DNA of 64,000 bases from an uncultured Roseibium sp. (GTDB lineage: Bacteria > Pseudomonadota > Alphaproteobacteria > Rhizobiales > Stappiaceae), in NCBI RefSeq assembly GCF_963669205.1, contig NZ_OY769915.1, forward strand, positions 2,020,001 to 2,084,000. Direction: 5' to 3'. Below are positions 61,197-64,000 of this stretch, piece by piece. Position numbers and translations under genes: made by a program. The notes under the pieces were generated by a model. It searched no databases. It saw only the letters and a program-made list of their open reading frames with translations, and was not told the origin of the DNA. Numbering within the stretch: position 1 is the stretch's first letter; the number at the start of each line of letters is the position of its first letter.

Positions 61197-61898
61197 ATGA
61201 GACGCGCTGACCGCCTGTTTCAGATCGTGCAGTATCTGCGCGGCGGACGGCTAGTCCGGGCCCGGCAATTGTCCGAATGGCTCGAAGTATCGGAGCGCAC
61301 GATCTATCGCGACGTTGCCGATCTTCAGGCATCCGGTGTTCCCATCGAGGGGGCGGCCGGTGTCGGATACATCATGCGTGACGGCTATGACCTTCCTCCG
61401 CTCATGTTCACTCGTGACGAAATAGTTGCCCTTCTGGCCGGCGCCCGGCTGATCCGCGCCTGGGGCGGCGCCGCGATGGCGCGCGCCGCCGAAGAGGCGA
61501 TGATCAAGATCGACGCCGTCATGCCGGACAAGATGCGCGTGCGCCAGAACGAGATCGAGATCCATGCCTTTGCGCCGGAGATGACGCCGGAGGTGCGCGG
61601 GCTTATCGACTTCCTGGAAATGTCGGCGGACGCACGCAAGAGCCTGTCGATCTCCTACATGGACGGCAAGGGCGATGCGTCGGCGCGCGTGATCCGGCCG
61701 CTGGGCCTCTGGTTCTGGGGCAAGGTCTGGACACTTGTGGCGTGGTGCGAACTGCGCCGGGACTTTCGCATGTTCCGCCTGGACCGCATGTCCGACGTGA
61801 AGGACACGGGCGATGTCTTCCGGCCGGAGCCCGGCAAGACGCTCAAGGATTTCTATCGCTCCATGGAAGCGCAGGGCCACGGGCGGCCCGATGCGTGA
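61197..61898 (+). CDS. YafY/DeoR-type HTH regulator with WYL domain
   Basis: A 233-residue regulator with an N-terminal winged helix (residues 1-60; RARQLSEWLEVSERTIYRDV) and a C-terminal WYL domain (ISYMDGK to MFRLDRM), a fold that binds nucleic-acid-like or other small ligands. It likely controls its VOC neighbour. The ATG at 61197 starts the standard MRRADRLFQI N-terminus. A 13-bp gap separates it from the convergent LacI gene. Confidence 0.88.
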   Translation: MRRADRLFQIVQYLRGGRLVRARQLSEWLEVSERTIYRDVADLQASGVPIEGAAGVGYIMRDGYDLPPLMFTRDEIVALLAGARLIRAWGGAAMARAAEEAMIKIDAVMPDKMRVRQNEIEIHAFAPEMTPEVRGLIDFLEMSADARKSLSISYMDGKGDASARVIRPLGLWFWGKVWTLVAWCELRRDFRMFRLDRMSDVKDTGDVFRPEPGKTLKDFYRSMEAQGHGRPDA

Positions 61899-61910
61899 GC
61901 AGGCCCCGGT

Positions 61911-62933
61911 TCAGATGTCACCGGGAATGTTCAGGGGCGTGACCACCTGAATGTCGCTCTCCGACGAGCGCGGCGGCTCGCCGACACCGTGGAAGGCGAG
62001 CAGATGCCGGAAGGCCAGCCGCATGTCTGCGCGCAGGTCGTGATAGAGCACCAGGGACAGTTTTTCGGCGCGCAGCAGCTCCAGATTGTCTTCATCCAGA
62101 TCGTGGGCAATGAAGACACCCGGTTCGATCCCCGCTGCGTCCAGCGCTCTGAGGATCGCCAGGTTTCCGCCGCCCATCGAATAGACACCGGAGATCGCCT
62201 TCACGCCGTGGAGCTTGTCGCGCACGCCAAGCGCGGTCGCCGGACTGAGCCCGCCGCCGCCGCTGGCATCGATCAGTTCCAGCTCGGGACGCAGCCTTGA
62301 AAGCTCGGACCGGAAGGCCCTGAAGCGGTCTTCCTCGCCCTGGAAACTGTGTTGGCTGAGCGTTGTCAGGAGTGTCCTGTCGTCGTCCTTGAGCAGTTTC
62401 AGCATCAGGTAAGCGGCCGTTCGCCCGGCCTTTTCGTTGTTCAGCCCCACATAGGCGAGCCGGTCGATGTTCGGTATGTCGGTGAAGACGGTAACAACCG
62501 GAATGCCTTTGTCTTCGAGTTGCCTGACCGCCTGCCTGGTTTCCACGGTGTTTCGGGCCTTGAGGCACACTCCCTGACTTCCGCGGCGCAGGATCCTCTC
62601 AACGATCGCGCTGGTTTGCTCCACGCTCATGGTCTCGGCGAAAGTAAAGCGGGGCCTGACCGCCGCGGGTCTGAAATCGGCAAGAACCGCCTCGGTCGCC
62701 TGCTGGATCTGACGGGTAAACCTCACGGGGGCTTCGGCGACGATGTCGATGAAAAACCGGCGTCCCCTGGCCGCAAGCTGGCTTTCCTGCCGCGTCAGTT
62801 CCGCAATCGCGTCCTGGACACGCCTGCGCGTCTGCGGGCTGACATGGGCGCGGTTGTTCAGGACCCGGTCGACGGTGGCCGTGCTCAACCCGGACTGGAC
62901 CGCAATTTCCTTGACGGGAAAACGATGGGTCAT
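61911..62933 (-). CDS. LacI family regulator
   Basis: A 340-residue LacI protein: helix-turn-helix (residues 5-30; VKEIAVQSGLSTATVDRVLN), hinge (about 45-60) and a periplasmic-binding-like sensor domain (about 65-335, TLLTTLSQ, DLDEDNL). Its ATG at 62933 is the family start; the long upstream frame runs antisense to the next gene and is rejected. It is divergent from a phytanoyl-CoA-dioxygenase-like gene 84 bp away, so it probably controls that operon in response to a sugar-like ligand. Confidence 0.9.
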   Translation of the reverse strand: MTHRFPVKEIAVQSGLSTATVDRVLNNRAHVSPQTRRRVQDAIAELTRQESQLAARGRRFFIDIVAEAPVRFTRQIQQATEAVLADFRPAAVRPRFTFAETMSVEQTSAIVERILRRGSQGVCLKARNTVETRQAVRQLEDKGIPVVTVFTDIPNIDRLAYVGLNNEKAGRTAAYLMLKLLKDDDRTLLTTLSQHSFQGEEDRFRAFRSELSRLRPELELIDASGGGGLSPATALGVRDKLHGVKAISGVYSMGGGNLAILRALDAAGIEPGVFIAHDLDEDNLELLRAEKLSLVLYHDLRADMRLAFRHLLAFHGVGEPPRSSESDIQVVTPLNIPGDI

Positions 62934-63017
62934 TGATGGATTCTTGATGGAATTTTCCTGTCTCTGCAACCCGGTTTTTGCGTACTCTGTCCTCAACGAA
63001 TAAATCGGGAGGAAAAC

Positions 63018-64000
63018 ATGGATCGCCAGGTCGTCTCCAATGGATATTTCGATGCCGGCAGCTGCAGCATCGACGATTTCAAGGCTCTTGTTGACCAGAA
63101 GCTCGACCAGAGTGACGTGCCGCTTGCCGAGTGCATCGTGTCGAATGTTCCCATCTACAAGGTGAGCGAGCTTGGTACCGTGATTGCCGGTGAAGCGGGA
63201 AAACGCCGGCTCATGGCGGAGTGGGCGCATGTCCTGATGTATCGCTCGGGCGTGCTGGTTCTTGACGGCGCCTTTGCCGACACCACGCCTCTTGATGCCG
63301 CATCGCGCGTTTTCCAGGATATTATCCGCGAGGAAAAGTCTGCCGCCGGCGGCGGTGCTGACCATTTCGCGACAGCCGGTGCCAATGACCGGATCTGGAA
63401 CTCGTTGCAGAAACTGTGTTTTCGCGATCCCGAGGCATTTGCCGGCTGCTTTGCCAATCTGTTTGTCGACGCGGTTTGCGAGGCCTGGCTTGGGCCGAAC
63501 TACCAGATGACGGCGCAGGTGAATGTCGTGCGGCCGGGCGGCGCGGCCCAGCAGGCGCACAGGGATTATCATCTCGGATTTCAGGACGCGGAGACCTGCG
63601 CCGGCTATCCCGCTCATGTCCACGATCTGTCTCCGGTCATGACACTCCAGGGGGGCATTGCCCATGCCGACATGCCTGTTGAAAGCGGTCCGACCAAGCT
63701 TCTGCCGTTCTCGCAGCTTTACCGGCCCGGTTACATGGCCTACCGCGAAAAGGTGTTTCAGGACTTCTTCGAAGGCGCCTATGTGCAACTGCCGTTGAAG
63801 AAAGGCGATGCGATCTTTTTCAATCCGGCGCTGTTTCATGCGGCCGGCGAGAACAGAAGCGCCGATATTCAGCGCATGGCCAACCTGCTCCAGATATCGT
63901 CCGCCTTTTGCCGCGCCATGGAAAACATCGACCGGGAGGGAATGTCCAGGGTGCTCTATCCGGTTCTCCTGGAAAAGAGCCGCTCCGGTGACTGGGGCAG
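63018..64000 (+). CDS. Phytanoyl-CoA dioxygenase family protein (runs off window end)
   Basis: The frame is open from the ATG at 63018 (GGAGGAAAA ribosome-binding site) to the end of the window, 327 residues, so the 3' end is missing. It belongs to the Fe(II)/2-oxoglutarate dioxygenases of the PhyH type: HRD at 181-183 and His274 (LFHAAGENR, with the 2-oxoglutarate-binding Arg280) give the iron triad. The substrate is unknown. As first gene divergent to a LacI regulator, it probably opens a catabolic operon that continues beyond the window. Confidence 0.82.
   Translation, partial: MDRQVVSNGYFDAGSCSIDDFKALVDQKLDQSDVPLAECIVSNVPIYKVSELGTVIAGEAGKRRLMAEWAHVLMYRSGVLVLDGAFADTTPLDAASRVFQDIIREEKSAAGGGADHFATAGANDRIWNSLQKLCFRDPEAFAGCFANLFVDAVCEAWLGPNYQMTAQVNVVRPGGAAQQAHRDYHLGFQDAETCAGYPAHVHDLSPVMTLQGGIAHADMPVESGPTKLLPFSQLYRPGYMAYREKVFQDFFEGAYVQLPLKKGDAIFFNPALFHAAGENRSADIQRMANLLQISSAFCRAMENIDREGMSRVLYPVLLEKSRSGDWG

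Noticed and set aside
62934..63839. Upstream extension of the LacI gene on the minus strand
   Set aside because: The LacI helix-turn-helix starts at the ATG at 62933; the rest is antisense to the PhyH-like gene, which has its own ribosome-binding site and iron ligands.

Overview
The window reads as a chromosomal segment of a GC-rich alphaproteobacterium. Gene content (Sox sulfur oxidation, TRAP transport, fused CysN/CysC, split MnmC/MnmD, CCTCATCCTGAGG-type palindromic repeats, tandem PilZ proteins, FUSC and GGDEF-EAL proteins) fits Hyphomicrobiales, most like Stappiaceae (Roseibium/Labrenzia). That placement is an inference from content, not from a database search. Nothing indicates a plasmid or prophage; the only recognisable transposase is one IS110-family gene.

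Region 1 (1-11.6 kb) is the 3' part of a sox cluster: soxC (cut by the window edge), soxD, soxE, soxF and a DUF302 periplasmic protein. On the opposite strand are two overlapping exported metallo-beta-lactamase-fold proteins (SoxH-like), one of which has lost the canonical metal motif. Next comes an operon for a TRAP transporter (dctP, dctQ, dctM) and a two-cysteine maleate isomerase/Asp-Glu racemase-like enzyme, with a divergent GntR/FCD regulator. A perfect 16-bp palindrome lies between regulator and transporter, and a related AT-rich motif precedes the metallohydrolase pair.

Region 2 (11.9-19.2 kb) has tRNA-Pro(CGG), tRNA-Gln(TTG), two paralogous PilZ proteins, a structured leader, the sulfate-assimilation genes cysQ, cysD and cysNC, and a nucleotide-sugar epimerase. 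The window thus encodes both sulfur oxidation and sulfate activation.

Region 3 (19.2-35.7 kb) is a mosaic of housekeeping and accessory genes: YbaK-type deacylase, a split and divergent MnmC oxidase/MnmD methyltransferase pair, an AmpR-like regulator with a class A beta-lactamase, a 2-hydroxyacid dehydrogenase, EttA, an EEP-family protein, an IS110-type transposase, a FUSC transporter, a His/Pro/Tyr-rich secreted protein, a MOSC protein and RidA.

Region 4 (35.7-50.4 kb) holds a membrane GGDEF-EAL protein, a SufR-like Fe-S regulator beside an ABC exporter, a plant-type (SABATH) carboxyl methyltransferase with a divergent XRE regulator, a membrane-stress operon (small regulator-like protein, PspA, YqiJ, flotillin YqiK), an FMN-dependent glutamate-synthase-like protein and a membrane CBS-like protein.

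Region 5 (50.4-64 kb) has a sterol-glucosyltransferase-like GT1 enzyme, YjbQ, an SDR, a LecA-like exported protein, an orphan terminator suggesting a small RNA, an exported cysteine hydrolase, YdcH, a HupE/phosphoesterase pair, a VOC protein, a YafY/WYL regulator, and a LacI regulator divergent from a phytanoyl-CoA-dioxygenase-like gene that runs off the end.

The strongest candidate for something undescribed is a repeat family present three times (19193-19459, 34201-34289, 51806-52069). Two full copies of about 265 bp share terminal inverted repeats, two large hairpin domains and short conserved loops. Where their arms differ in sequence, the partners differ correspondingly, so pairing is preserved. 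The third copy is a 90-bp collapsed hairpin.
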